DNA of 64,000 nucleotides from Straminergon stramineum (GCA_963920665.1 OY987268.1:21516501-21580500), one strand, 5' to 3'; counted from the stretch's first letter, positions 1-14,026 are shown. The notes: generated by a model from the letters alone, not told the origin. Translations and numbers: made by a program.

Positions 1-1458
1 ATTCCCTCAACCAATTCTAGCCTAGAGATGTCCTTTCCATGTAGGGTTTTGAGCGTGATATGTCCATCACTCATAATTGACCAATTTACCACAATAAGTT
101 GGGTTCTAACCTATTTACAACTTGTGGTTGGGCCAATCTCACTATAATATTTTAAAATTAGACCAAATACGATTTTGGTATGTGACACACCTATTTTGGT
201 TCTACACTCTTTTTGGGGCTTTTTGTATATATAAATGCATTTAAAATGAAAAAAATAAAAAAATAAAAAAAAAGGAGTGAGCCTTTGGTGACGAAGTAGG
301 GGCTCACATCCACCCATGGCATTTAGAATCACTCTAGCTCATTCCACCCAACCTTGTCCTCTAGAAATTGTTGATGAGTCATTTTGTACCAAATCTATGA
401 TTTTGTCTGATGATTGAGAGGTTGTATTAGAATTCTACAAATACAAAAGAGTTTCATTGTATTCTCATATATATACTTGAGATAGGAAATGATTCAAGTA
501 AGACCAAGAACTATTTGTGTGAGCAAGAAGGAAGAAACACCTTGCTACATGATTTGCGTGAAAGAAACTTCATGATGAATGCAAATTGACAATGACATTT
601 TAGGACATTGCAGCAATGATGATTGAGTATGAAAAGTATCAGACGGGTGAAATTGCATGTGAAATGATTTGATGGCCAAGATTAAAAGTGTATGGTAAGT
701 AGCGTTGCACAATATGGTATCATGCCCATGTAGTTAATAGCATGTCTACAATACATAGAGATGGATGACTAGGATTAGAGTGGAAAAAGCTATAAGAGAA
801 GGTTTGTTATTGATTTTGTACTAGCATTTGTCTATGAAATTATACCAACATATTTGAATCTATATTTGTATATCATACTCATATATTGTATCAAAATGAA
901 GAAGGGATGAGACATAGGACACCAAATGATTGGCTATAATTTGAAAAATAGTCTTCTTGTCATGACCCTCATCAAGAGGCATGCCCATGCCATCTTGGTG
1001 AACAAAAGGGACATTGGAGGTGACTCCCATTAGGAAAAATTTCAACCCTCAAAGGGGTTGTTTCCCTATGAAAAGTTCCCCTCAAAGGAACTCACAACCC
1101 CTTTGATGAATAGTGACACAATAAAAAAACATTTAAAAGATTATATTTTTAAAATTTTTAATTTAAAAATATTTAAAAACTATTAAAATAATATGAAAAT
1201 AATAATAATAATAGTAGTCTGATGTGGTTGCACTAATGCCACATCAAATCTCACAATTTTATAATTTTGAATTTATTTTAAGATTCATATTTTAATTATT
1301 CTTTTCATATTTTAAAAATTCCTTAATTGAACTTTCCCGCGCTAAACAAGCTTTGTAGTTTGCTGGCTAAAATAAATAAATATTAAAAAGAACCAATTTT
1401 TTTTTTGAATTTTTTTTCAAACCAAAGTTCCCTATTGTTCCCTATTGTCTAAGACTCA
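1..1458. other. AT-rich intergenic DNA, no gene seen
   Basis: No open frame here has recognisable motifs or splice-consistent exons. The stretch is strongly AT-rich, with A/T runs around 240-275 and 1130-1330. A 13-bp inverted pair (TCAAAGGGGTTGT near 1050 and its complement near 1092) makes a small potential hairpin. Nothing else can be supported. Confidence 0.6.
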
Positions 1459-2292
1459 GAGCCCCTTAACCCCAAAATGTCCTCAGGGACATAATTTGTC
1501 CTTAGGTAATTTTCAAAGTTGAATAATGGGAAATCAGTGTGATATTTCATAAAATGGTTAACTATGATATTGGAGAGCAAAAAGTTTCCAAAAGAGTGAA
1601 ATTTTCCGATTTCAATTCTGACGTGGCCTCAATTTTCTAAGGCTTACAATGTAAGTAGACTCCCTAGTTTGGCAATGTGAAAGCAAGTGCCAACGCGGAT
1701 TTTAGCTTTAGAACCCATCCAGATTCAAAATGGATTTTTTCTCGAATGCACTGTCAGATTCTTGTGAAACAAAATTCTGTAGCTTTATAAGTTTTCGTAT
1801 GTTGTTTCCACCGTGGGGATCTTCCTCTGTCGAGAAGTACAATTTTCATCAAAAAAGAGGAATCTACATCCTTGAAATGGGCCTGTTGAACACCCTGTTG
1901 TTTGGTGATCCCCCATTGAACATGTGTTATCCCTCTAGCATATTTTTTGGGGCATTGATCATGTGTATTTTCTCTTCTTTCTTACAAAAAAATACGCACT
2001 TCAAGGAATGACATATTCATCCTGCAACACCTACTGAAGCACTTGGAGGGACAAAAAATGCGTGATTCTGCAACCATGTACCTTTGATGTCTTGAGAATC
2101 TAATGCATTGTGACAAATCATTTGGGCCTCAGAATTTTTTTGCATGACCCTTGTAGAGTGATCTTGTGATTTGTACAATTACATTTGAGTAGGTAGGCTT
2201 TAATTATTTATTAAAAAAGTAAATGTGTTTGCTTCTCCGGTAGGGGGCCTCAGTTCGAGAAATTGCAGGGTCATTTTGGGGTTAAAGGGCTC
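1459..2292. mobile_element. TTAA-bounded non-autonomous element (834 bp)
   Basis: Both ends carry TTAA followed inward by CCCCAAAATG in inverted orientation (TTAA at 1466-1469 and 2282-2285). The inverted similarity continues outside TTAA (GAGCCC on the left, GGGCTC on the right), so either the inverted repeat spans TTAA or the true ends are at the outer bases. A 93-codon open frame lies inside but matches nothing recognised and has no transposase motif. The terminal layout resembles the other TTAA-CCC elements in this window, for example near 39.2, 45.2 and 58.5 kb. Confidence 0.55.
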
Positions 2293-5100
2293 ATATTTTT
2301 TCCTAATGCCAAGCCTTGCACGAGAAGGGGAGAGTAGAACTAGAAGTCCTGAGCGATCAAAGTGTTGTAGCACTCTGATCCAAACAAATTGAAGAGTATG
2401 TTATACATGCTTGGAAAACTTGTAAGAGGATGCTTCCATGGGTTCAATGAATGCCAAAATCCATATTGTGAGTCAAAAATTATGGACCCTCGAAGTTGGC
2501 AATGTCTTGGTCGCGCCTCTGGGGATGGGGACGTCGAAGACAAGATTTGGGAGGAATCCTTTGAGCCAAATAGGGCATGCCACATATCATTGGAAAGGTA
2601 AGGAGACAAGATTTCTATAATGCTAAGTATCATGAAGAGATGAGCTATGACCTAAAAGTTATAGGCATCCAAAGAGGGTGGAGTCTAAGAGAACTACACC
2701 TCTTGGGGACTTGTACCTTTGGAGGGTCATAACTTCCTCAATACTTGTTGTACTAGAGAAAGTAAATAGTCCATGGTGATTTGAAAAAAATGTAGATCAA
2801 GAAAATGGTCTTACACTTGACATTTGGAGCCTAGAGCTAAAAGTTTTCTTGATGAGAAGACCGAGAGTCTTTTAGGGTCCCATTTTGGGGAAACCAATTG
2901 GAATTGGGTGGTCTTCTAAGATGGGGAGTATCTTGGGGGTTCCTGATGACCTCTTGCATAGGGGAGCTACCAAATCCTACAGAAAGTACTATAAGGAGGG
3001 GTGGTCACCCTCCTCCTTCCTGAATGGTGCTATAATGAGCCAAAGTATTTCCAAGTGGTAAGGTTGGTGTTAGAGCCTCACCACCACTTGTATGTTATCA
3101 CAGAATGCTTGTACACTCTTTGATATGGATTGAATGTGTCCTGCTCCACACTAGGCCATGATGTGAGTTACAAGGTGAGTTTTGAAATAAAATAGGTTGG
3201 ACCTAGTGGGGAGTTAGGTCCTATTCAAGAATAGTTGGCACCGATGGGGAGTAGTGCTACCATTGAGTGCTTGGACATCAATGGAAGATCCACCCCATGT
3301 CATCAAATGACATGATTGGTGTCTTGTGGGATTTTTTTGGAACTAAAAATTGGGAGTCATGAAAGAATAGGGAACCCTATGACTTAAATTGGACCTAACA
3401 TTGTGGGTGTATGGCATGTGCAGTGTTAAGATATCGTGACTTTTCGTATCACTAAAGAGTTAAGTGTTTGGAGAAGCACTAGGAGGAGAGCTTAAGGTGG
3501 TAAGTGTCATTAAGGGGAGCAATAGTCCTATAATATGTATATGTTAGACCCTAAAATATATTATTGAATGAAGGTATAGTTACAAGAAAGTAAATTTTAT
3601 ATTGAAAAAACTAGGATATGATTAATATTTTAGTTTTTATAATAATTATTGGTACTAATAGATATTTACATACTTATAAGGTGCTTTAAATTGTTAAATA
3701 AGAAATAAAAATCTCCAATAAAATATTTGTGTTTTACATGAGGTACAATATTTGTTATGCTAAGTGCCTCCCTCCTACAAGTCAATTCATTCTCTCTTAT
3801 CTAAAATATACCACTTAGGCTCATATTACACTTATTTCCATTTGACCTTGAGCATCCATGTTCAAATAGTGTAAATTCTTAGTCTAAATAAACCCTAAGT
3901 TTATTTGATGTCATACTATTCACCTATTGACATCCACAAACCTCAATCATATCAAAATTAAAATTTTCATACAGAAAGGATTGTTTATTTTAGATAGCAT
4001 TGATATACAAATAAAATTATCACCTTACATTATATATATGTATATGGGACTCAAATTTCAAATTGCTTCATGACAACACACAAAAACTATCACCTCTTTA
4101 TGTTAGCAAATTTAGAATATAACATCCATCATAGATTCAATCTTAAAATACAATAAGTTCATGTGTTCATCTATTTTATGAACTCTTAGTATATATTTGA
4201 ACAATATTACCTTGAAATTTGACAATTATCAACAATTATGAGTAACAAAGTGAAGCTCAAATATGCATTAGAATAATTTGATGTGTACAATGAAAATGAA
4301 AGTCATGATGAAACTCAAAAAATTGTAATTTCAATGTGAAAATTAAATGAGGAGAAAATCAAAATTATACTCCTTCTGACTCCAAAAATATCTAAGATTT
4401 CCAAATATACTTGTTTCAAATTAAATTCAAAATTGACTCTCTACAACTTGATGGACAACAATTGAAGCTAGTTCAAATACTCTAAAGCAAATTAAAGCAT
4501 TTATTGATACCGTGATCCAAAGACTATAGAGTAGTTTGATCCTTGCCAAGGGAATTGAAATGCAACCTCTAATCAAGCAAAGACAAAGAATTCAACCCAT
4601 AATTGTATAAAAACTGCTACTAACAAATCTCTTCTTAAGAATTCCCTAGAATTGAATCATAGGACATTGTTGGAGTTGAATATAGAGGACATCAATAATT
4701 GCTACAGATTGCACCAACATTGCTTGGAGAATGATCAAAATTAAAACAATTGGAATAGTTCCAAAAAGAGCAAAAATTTATCGATTTCACTGCTTGTTTT
4801 CAATATGCATCACTTTGCTCTTGACTTCCATTCTTCCCTGCCTAGTGGGGGGATAGTAGAAGCTACAACAATTATGCATTCTTCTAAAAATAGGATCAAC
4901 TCACGCATTAATCTAGCCATTTCTAGGAAACCCTAGAATTATTTCCAAACTAAGGAAGTAACACTCAAGTATAATAATATACTCGATTAGAATTTCAATG
5001 CAAGGTTATAATAATTCGTTGAATTTAAAAAAAAATTCCAAATTGGAAAATGAATTTTGAAAATATTTCCTTAGAGCTTCATTTTCTAAATTGAAATCAT
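2293..5100. other. Intergenic DNA, no gene seen
   Basis: The stretch has mixed composition from 2300 to 3500 and is very AT-rich from 3540 to 5100. Overlapping short open frames at 2340-2633 on both strands are typical of chance frames and show no motif. No splice-compatible exon set or RNA gene was seen. Confidence 0.55.
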
Positions 5101-5239
5101 ATAAAAGAATAAACATTATCCAAGCTACAACTGAAATTACGCCTGGATGCAGGTGGGCGTGGAACCAGATGTAAATGGGCATCGGGATGAGCATTGACAC
5201 TCATCCATTGGGCATGGATGGACATGGATGGACATCCAC

Positions 5240-6393
5240 GGACATGGATGGGAGTCATGCAATTCAGCAGACACGGAGAGGGCGAGAGACCTACCTCGGC
5301 GACAGAGGCAGAGTGTGCGAGGCGAGACGACGGAGAAGCTGAACGCTTGCACGGGAGCTCCACGCACGAGCTGATTTGCCGTTTGGAGCTTCGTCTCTTC
5401 ATCATCCTCAGGTACAATGGATTGTTGCCTTTCGTTTGCGCTATTTCTCGAGTTTTTTGGGTTCGTTTTCGGGCGCGATTTGGTTCGTTTTTCTGGCGCC
5501 CGGTGCTGCAGGTAGAGGAGGTGAGAGAGGAGGACGCGGAGGAGTAGCAATACAGGTAGTGTCGTAGCGCTTTTTTGTTGTAGCTTAGTTTGGTAGAAGT
5601 GCGGGTGATGTGCGCGTTTATTTGCAGGGGTGTGAGTGCTGGCGAGGGCTGATCGGTGGCCCTGCGATTGTGGTTTCGGTGAGGTTTTCTTGTTGTGTCC
5701 GCGTCCTTTTGTAGGCGATTCTAATCGGGAATTAATTTTTTAGGCTTCCTAGTGGTGTGGTGACGAAATTTGGATGCGGCAGGGGTGTTGAAATACAGAG
5801 GCACAATTGGTGCGTAGGATCGTTAGTGTGGATCTTCGGGCATTGGCAGTTAGGTTTAATTGGTTTAGAAGCTCCCTGAAGAGCACTTCGATGTTCACAG
5901 CATTTTTTTTCAGTTTCCTGTGTTGATTGGGGATGTGGTATCGGCTCGTTGACTTTTCTTCGAATTTGGAACCTTGGTACCTTGGTTGATAGATTTGGTC
6001 TACCCCTGAATTTTGTGGACGTTTTTTGCAGGTTCATGAGCTACTGTCAGAACATTCCCTCTGAGGATTCATGAATCTTATGCCGGAAACCACTTGAGCA
6101 GCGGAGCCGCATTGCGAAGCTTCCTGCCTCGTTTTCTGTGGCACATTAGTGTCGTAGTTCTGTTTTTTATTCTTATTTTGAAGGGAAGATTTGAAGTAAA
6201 TCTGATGCTTTGGGGCCGAGAATACTGGCTTCCCGTTGCAATGCTGGAATTGTTCAGATCGAAGCATTGGCAGTGGCTTGTTGTGCGATCAGGCGACTGT
6301 TACGTGCAAATTTAGGTTGAATTTAATTGATGCCTTGGCAAAGAAGGTGAAACTGGAGCGGGTTTGGGATTTGAAGGGAATCCGTGAACCTTA
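5240..6393 (+). other. Probable promoter-proximal and 5' leader region of the WDR83-like gene
   Basis: Base composition switches from AT-rich to GC-rich near 5200, as at the start of a transcribed unit. There are good splice signals but no coding frame that joins to the protein. A donor follows CCTCAG at 5412 and an acceptor TTTTTTGCAG ends at 6031, so a leader intron of about 620 bp is plausible. Another acceptor-like TTTGCAG lies near 5628. Short direct repeats of GGACATGGAT occur at 5215-5255. Transcript ends cannot be fixed from sequence alone. Confidence 0.4.
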
Positions 6394-9300
6394 ATGGCGA
6401 GTAAAGCAGTGGTGGGGCTTCCGAGTAAGGAGGCAGTGGTACTGAAAGGGCATGAAGGGGCTGTGCTGGCGGTTCGCTTTAACAAGGACGGGAAGTATTG
6501 CCTGAGCTGCGGGAAAGATCGAAGTCTGCGACTCTGGAATCCGCATAAGGGAATTCTCATCAAGTCATACAACGGCCATGCGCGCGAAGTTCGCGATGTG
6601 GCCGTCTCAAGGTGCGAGTCGTCTTTGTACTTGACGCTGTTTTAGAACCAAAAAAACTCAAAAACTATATGATATTTTTTGGAGCATTTTGGTAATTTCA
6701 TTGAAATTTATAAGTCAGAACTCGTAGATGCTCTTAAACCGAGGCTCCTTTGGTAGCCAGATAATTACTTTGGGATGCACAGTGGAAGGTCCTTAATTAG
6801 GTTTTAAGGGTTTACGTACCACTCAAAGCATGTCACCAATCTGCACGTCCATAGGGGTACATACTTTTGGTTTAAAGTATCATATAGGTGCAGGTAAATC
6901 TCACTCATGTGCATTATTGAGTAGTATTTAAACAGAAAAACTCTACTACCTTACAACTATGTTGCTCCATGTGTTACTTTGAAGACATTAACCATTACTG
7001 TTTTAGGTCATGTCGGTAACACTCCAAAAGCCACTATATGCAGAATTAATGAGGGTAACGGAAATGAATATCTCTAACTTATTAGACTTAGCAATACCTA
7101 ATTGGTAGCAGCGATATATGGTAGCAGCTTGTAGCAAATGTGAGTGTAAATTGCGCACTAGACTGCAACGGTCATGTGGATTGGATTGGCAGTGACAATT
7201 CGAAGCTGAGCTCTTGTGGAGGAGATCGACAGCTTCTGTACTGGGATGTTTCCACTGGCCGTATCATTCGCAAGTTCCAAGGGCATGATAGCGAGGTCTG
7301 ATCACTGATGCTTTGCAATGAGTTTATTGTTGACTTATTCACGAGCTCATTCGGCTCCAAAGTCTATGAAGAAGGCGGTTTGTTTACGATTAAATATCAG
7401 GATTATGCCGTCAAGGACCAAGGATTCATGCTTTTAAAATGACTGATCACGCTGTGATAAATGTAATTCAGATTGGTCTAAAATCAACATAACCAGAATT
7501 AGCGAACTGCATTGCATCTGCTGGTCAGAAAGTAAATTAAATTGAAAATAAGGATTTGCACATTTGACATACTCAAAACTGCTAAAAATACATGAGGCCC
7601 AATTTGGACTGAATGGTTAAGCATTATGTGTCCGTCACTTTTCGTGGAATCCATTGAGTCAAAAACTAGCGAAGTAGAGTCATCATTTTGTTTGATAGGG
7701 AGAAAGCGGTATAGTCTCTGAAAAAAGCTTCTTATTTGTCTCTAGATCAACTCTGTCAAGTTCAACGAGTATGCAGCAGCCCTTGTTTCGGGGGGATACG
7801 ACCGCAGTGTACGGGCATGGGATTGCCGCTCCAACAGATTTGATCCTGTCCAGGTATGTCCGCTTGGGTAATTTGTGATATAGTTCTTCGAAACATTCAT
7901 AGCTGGTGGTCCACTGTCAACTGTAGGCAGTTGACAGTGTTTTTTGGACTGAAGTCCTTACTTTTTACTCATGGAATATCTAACTTGGACACGTACTGCT
8001 TCTATTTCTAGAAGGTGATATTGGGGATCTTGCAGTTCCTTCAAGAGGAAGGCCTTGTATTTCATAATTTACATCCTGAGGAGCTGATTCTGACATCATT
8101 TACATTCTCGACAGGTTATTGACACGTTCAGTGACAGCGTGACCTCAGTCGCGTTGACGAAGACAGAGATTATTGCTGGTTCTGTAGATGGGACTGTTCG
8201 AACTTTTGATATTCGAAATGGCAGGTAAACTTGTGCACTTGTGGACGGTAAAGTCATTGTCAACGATCAGCAGTAATGGGATAAAATCTGAGCATCAAGT
8301 TTGTTCTTCTGTGTTCAACATTTTCAGGTTTTGATGCATGGTTTTTAGGCTTCTAAACTTGTGGGCAGTGTTTGTTCACCCTTGGATTCAAGGCTGCCGT
8401 CACATTGTTGTTCGTCTTCTGTGACTTCGACTCTTGGCTGTAGGGTTTATAGCAAATGGGTAGTAAATTTTCAAACTCTTGACTGTTCCATTGCAGGGAG
8501 ATTGTAGATGATCTGGGTCAAGCTGTCAATAGTGTGGCCTTATCATATGACGAAAATTGTGTGCTTGCGAGTTGCCTTGATTCTACCATTCGGCTGCTTG
8601 ACAGGTTCCTTTGTTCTCTTCTTTGAAATACTCATGTTCTTGCGATAGTAGGTTGTCTATCAGCCTTAGCATAGTATGTGTGTGCAACTACGTTGTGATC
8701 AGAAATGGTAGGATTGGTTTAAGAATTCGAAAAGCATTACGTTATTCCTAGATTTCTTACCCATGAACTTAATTTTAACTGCGAAAAATTTGTCATCATG
8801 CAGGGCGTCTGGGGAGCAGTTGCAGGAATACAAGGGACATGAAAACAAGGTATGTAAACTTCCAAGATTTTTATATTTTAAACAGAATTTTTAAAGTGTT
8901 TTCCTCATGAGTTCATGTCCTAGTGCCGCTACTACGAGCTAACTCGGTAAGGTTGCCATCATCTCGAACAGGCATACAAGATGGATAGTTGCCTAACCAA
9001 TACAGACGCCCATGTTGTAAGTGGATCTGAAGACGGTCGTGTGTTCTTTTGGGACCTTGTGGACGGCTCACTCGCCAATTCTTTCAAAGCCCATCAGTCT
9101 GTGGTACGCTAGTCATACCTTCTCTGGCAATTTACTCCTACAAAGAGGGGTTCACGAGTGAAAATGCCGCTCGCTATAGCTCTATTGACTAGGACAGATT
9201 GGGATTAAGCATGTAGGAAATTTGATGACTGAATCTCAAAATCTATGCTATCTTATTTTATGCTCTACTGGGACATACAATTTTGTTTCTATACCTAGAA

Positions 9301-9490
9301 GACCCTAGGTGAACTTATGAACCCCGATCACACGCTGGAGTAAGATTTTTCATCAGGAGTCATTTCTATCTTTTTTTTACTTAAGTGTAGTCTGTTCAAC
9401 TGGCAGGTGACGGGTGTGTCGTATCATCCCACAGAGAGCTGCATGCTTACATCCTCTGTTGATGGCACTGTCCGCATGTGGAGAACGTAA
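6394..9490 (+). CDS. WDR83: WDR83/MORG1-like seven-bladed WD40 repeat protein, 302 aa, 8 coding exons
   Basis: Exons: 6394-6611, 7193-7295, 7746-7853, 8115-8224, 8497-8604, 8804-8849, 8972-9103, 9407-9490. All introns are GT-AG and the frame closes exactly (909 nt). The protein is a string of WD40 blades: GH at residues 19-20 with RLW at 46-48, then LLYWDV, RAWDC, RTFDI, IRLLD, FFWDL and a final RMWRT. Length and blade order match plant and animal WDR83 (MORG1), usually about 300-315 aa. In animals WDR83 is a MAP-kinase scaffold and is also found in spliceosomes; a scaffold role here is inferred from the family. The start was chosen because it is the first ATG in frame and gives the family's usual short N-terminus before blade 1. 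All expected blades are present and no disruption was seen. No neighbouring gene lies within 3 kb. Confidence 0.95.
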
Positions 9491-12400
9491 CATCGTTTTA
9501 ACGCCTTCCTCGAACAGTCGACAGTCGCTCCCCTTAATTTTGAAGAGGTGAATCGGAATACGATTCTTGTAGGTATTGCTGCTGACGCTTCATCACGTTT
9601 ATAGTGCGAAAATCGAGTACTTGGAAGTCAATCTTTTGTACATCAGTACAAAGTTGAGGTTAGACTCGGACTCAGAGATGTTCATACCAACGAGAGAGAC
9701 CGAGATTCTTCACGAGGAAGAGACACTTTAGCGCTCTTTAAACCAATAGGGACTGATGATTTATGAACAATGATTAATTCTGTACAATTCCTTGCATTGT
9801 CCACTACAACGCATTGGACCCTTGGACTAAAGCCACATAAGTGAGGCAAATCCTGGAATTGACTGCAGTCCGTAGACGCTGGCTTGTTTTTTGAGTAAGG
9901 TGGTCCTACTGAAGCTTCCCGACACTTGTAACTTCTTGTCAATGCAATGCCTATAAAGTTGGAAAAGGAATGTTAGGAGTTTTTATTCTTGCAAACTGAT
10001 TGTGATACGGTTTACTTGTAAAAATAGATTTTCAGAAGATAACTTTTCCATGAATTATGGAAGTCTCCCTATGGTTACATTGATCACACGGAGCCCTTCC
10101 CACGATACTAGCAATGTCACTGATTCACTTGGACATGTCTCAATATTTATGCAAAAAGTTGCATGAACACTAGTTGGTTTAGCAATTGCTACTGAAATTT
10201 TGATGAGTCAATAAGACAGAAGGTACAAGTGGTCACACAACATTGTGTGAGGTATTAGAGTTATTCTAGAATTCTCACTTCAGATTGAGCCTTGTTTTTT
10301 CACTTTTGCCTCATAGAAATGAATGTATTACAGAGTACATAATTTCATGGAGTTATTTTACCTTCAATGTAATAATACCTATATGAACTCAAATTTCCAA
10401 TCAAATCAAGAGTTGGAGGTGCTCATTATGAAATATAGGGTTTGGAAGATGGAACCAATGATCATCCTTGATTTCAAATTGTTTTTCCATCTCATGTCAT
10501 AAAAATGAATAAATTTTAGGATTTTAGAGAATAAATCATGCCTTTTGAAACTAATTGCATCCAAACTCAAAACTTCAATCAAATCAAATTGTTAAGGTCC
10601 TCCTTGAGAATTGAAAAAAGGTACAATAGAACTTCTAGAAAGGGAACTTTTGTAAGCCAATAACCTCTCTAAAGTGATATTATTCTTTTGGTCTTGACTT
10701 GATATATTGCAAATGCACAAAATAAGTAAAAAAAAGAAAAGTGGAATTTGAATTTAGATGTTGTTCTAGTGAATGTGACTTCAATCCAAAAGCTCCATGA
10801 AAATGTAGTTCACTAAATAATCTTCAAATATCACTAATGTTGCATCCCCTCTTTAAAGCAATAACCTCTCTAATGTAATATTCTCCTCTTGTCTCGAGGC
10901 TATTCCCTCATGGAAGTTCTACTATAGTTAGAGTCCACATGGCAACAAGTAGTGTCACTATCAAGACTCTCAAAGTAATGGATTCATGCTTGAGTTCATA
11001 TTACTAAATGGTATCCAATTTCTTTTGGACAAACTTCATATTATTAAATGGCATGTAGACTACTTTATAGGAGTTAAGTATTGGAAGTCGTAGAATGTGC
11101 TCGGACTTGAAATTAGGATGGTGAACTTACATCAGATGTGCATAGCATGTATAGTATTAGCAATTACTAACTAATTACAATTTTAAACATTTTTTAAAAA
11201 TCTTTGAAAATTAGAACTTTTCAATGCCCAAGGCTTTGAAACTAAGACAATAGGACTACCATACATAGATAGCAAGTTTGGCACTTCGGTGTTGAATACT
11301 TAATTAAAATCTGAAAATAAGATTTGATATTTTAAAATGTAATTTAAAATAATTAAAATTAAATTAAATTTTTTTTTAAAATTCAACAACTAACCTACAA
11401 ATATCTTCATCTAAACAAATAGAGATTTGGGGATCCACCTAGTTAAACCTATTTTTATTCATCTAACCAAGATTTTCTACTCTAAATAATACTGCTTCTT
11501 ACATTAAACATGAGTCTTTCACATATCTTCAAAAGTTGCTTATGGCATGTACAAAGATGAAAGGACAAGCTCTTTATCTAGTTGGAGTGATAAGAAGTAC
11601 AACAATCAATATGGAATATGCAAATTAGGATTAGTAAGAACTCAATTGCTCATAGTCAAGTCAAAAGCAAGAATTGTGTTCAAAGAGGAATTTCAAACCT
11701 CTTTCAGGCATAGTAGAATAATTTTTTTCAAAAAATATTTTGACTTAGTTAATGTATAAAATCAAGTTAAATTTCATCTTCAAAACCTGTTTGAGATTTA
11801 GAGCCTCCAATTAGAAGTTGTGGACAAAGTTCAAAGAGGGGTTGGAAGGGACATTTTCAAACATCCACTATGAATTTTTTGGAGGGTCAAAAGTGCACAT
11901 GGGTAATGGATTTTTGCAAATGAAATTTAGTTTGATTTACCAACATTTTTCAATTCAAAGTTTTTGGAAAGAGTTATTCTATTATGCTAAAATGAGGTAT
12001 GAAATTCTACTTTGAACACAATTCCTACACTTTGACAATGAGCAGTTAAGCTTCACATCTCCAAATTATCCCATATCCTTTGAGGATTCATGACCAACAA
12101 TGAATTTCATTATAAAAACGACCTCTCCAACCTTCATACATATTAAATGACAATGAAAAAGTTCCATCATTTTGCCATCAAAAAATTTCTTGATGGTACA
12201 TTGTTAAATGATGGATTAGTATTTGACTCAAAGGATTGTTAATGGATTTTTTGGATTTTGAAAAAGAAAATCTTTACATTTATTTATAGATTCAATTGTT
12301 TGGTCCCAAAATTAGCAAAAATATTCATTTTTTTCATTAATTGAAACCAAACTTACTATCTAAGTATGGTTTTATAGGTATAAGGTTTAATCCTAAGAGA

Positions 12401-12784
12401 TCCAACATCTAGTATTTGGATTATGAATGTCTTCAAGAGCTTATTGATGAAGTTGTAAGAAACAAATGAAGTACATTCACGTATTTTGAAAAAAAAATTT
12501 GTCTATTTTTCACCAATGCACCTAACATGGTTACTTGGTACTTTTTCATTATTGTGCTAGGTTGTCAATGAGTTTATTTAGGGATTGGAAGGAAATGGGA
12601 ATATACAAAAATGAAGATATGATATTTAGATTCTGCTGATATCATAATTTTTTTGCCAAAACCATTCAAAATGTATATTTGCTTACCCTTTTGGTCTCTT
12701 AGGCATTAAATCATACAAAAAATTGTATTATAAAAAAGCATATTCCATTCTATGCAAGGAGTCCATCCAACTCTTGATAAGGTA
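9491..12784. other. 3' flank of the WDR83-like gene, then AT-rich intergenic DNA
   Basis: The first 450 bp or so has mixed composition and probably includes the 3' UTR; no single polyadenylation site can be named. From about 10 kb the DNA is AT-rich. A short phrase (TAACCTCTCTAA) recurs near 10663 and 10863. Open frames at 11547-11759 and 11818-12015 have low-complexity, AT-driven composition and no motif. No gene is supported. Confidence 0.5.
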
Positions 12785-12989
12785 CACTAGAAGAAAACAT
12801 TGTTGGTTTCAACAAAATCCAGGTGACACAAAATGTAGTTTTCTGTCAAAAAATGTAGTTTCTATATTGGCCTAAACGCAGTTTCCAGAAAATTGCATTC
12901 AGGCTAACGCAGAAACTACATTTTTTGGCAAAAAACTGTATTTTGTGTCACCCAGATTTTGGTGAAACCAACAATGTTTTCTTCTAGTG
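12785..12989. mobile_element. CACTA (En/Spm)-type MITE, 205 bp, target duplication GTA
   Basis: It starts CACTAGAAGAAAACATTG and ends with the complement, CAATGTTTTCTTCTAGTG. The inverted arms extend about 80 bp with few mismatches, leaving a short centre. The three bases on each side are GTA (12782-12784 and 12990-12992), which fits the 3-bp target duplication of CACTA elements. The terminal string CACTA(C/G)AAGAAA is the known CACTA signature. It has no coding capacity, so it would depend on a transposase supplied elsewhere. Confidence 0.88.
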
Positions 12990-12996
12990 GTAGGAA

Positions 12997-13750
12997 GGTG
13001 ATTGCAAGAAACACTTCATGTTTTTGGCTTAGAAACGGGATTTCTAGCCTTAGGACTAGCAATATTGCGGACTACTATTAATTTTGTGTGTTAGTGTGTG
13101 CCTACAAATCTCAACCGAGGATTCGGGGTGCTTGCAGATTTGAACCATTGATTCAATACTATGCAATACTATGAAGTACTATAGACTACTATGGAGTACT
13201 AGAGAAGCCATTCGGAGCAAAAATAGCAGAAAAGGGGTATGTAGAACTTTTCATTTTTAGTAATTGTTAGAAGTTAAAAAAAATCCAAAAAAAATGTCAT
13301 TTTGCTAGAGAGGATTGTGCTTGCTTTGCACCAAAAAATTCATTTAGGAAATTTTTTCTCTCTTTGTAGACTTTGCGCAAAGGAAGGTCAATTTGGCCCC
13401 ATGTGGGCAATTGACATGTTACTATTTTCATAGAAACTCATTGTTAGTCCTTATAATTTTAGTAGACCTCCAACATGACGACTTTGTGGCTTTGAATTTG
13501 CATTTTTGGGTCAAAATGAGGACTAAAAAAACTCAAAATGGTTAAGCTAGACACCCAATTGGGGGTAGGTTACAAATAGCAAAATAATTTGAAAAAATAT
13601 GAAAAAATTATAGAATATCTGAAACTACCACATGTACCTTCATTCGAAATTTCACATCAAACAGACAAATGATACAAAAGTTATGAGCGAAAAAACACTT
13701 GTCCAAGGGCAAGGGGACAAAAAATAGGACAAGTGTTTCTTGCAATCACC
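12997..13750. mobile_element. Inverted-terminus element, copy A (754 bp)
   Basis: It begins GGTGATTGCAAGAAACACTT and ends with the exact complement, a 20-bp perfect terminal inverted repeat. The interior has no long open frame and is rich in the phrase AGTACTATG. It is closely similar throughout to the copy at 15694-16463. No target duplication was found at this copy. The superfamily is not assigned. Confidence 0.75.
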
Positions 13751-14026
13751 TCTAAATGTCTACTCTAAACATTTGTCCATCCTGGGCAATTAAAAATGGG
13801 GCTATTATAGTCATTCTATATTAAATCCAAAATTGTCATTCAAGAATATGTCACAATGCAATGACTTAGTTACCACAATCAAAATTTTGCTCAAGTGACT
13901 TAGTAACCAAAATAGGACTTTCAACCTAAAACCATTACGTAAAATAATTGGTAAAATATTCTCAGTATGTTAGATGAATAAGATGACTAGTATGAACTTT
14001 ATGTTGATTTTGGGGGATCCACAAAA

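Noticed and set aside
5137..5550. 137-codon minus-strand and 117-codon plus-strand frames
   Set aside because: They lie in the GC-rich leader of the WDR83-like gene, overlap each other and have low-complexity composition.
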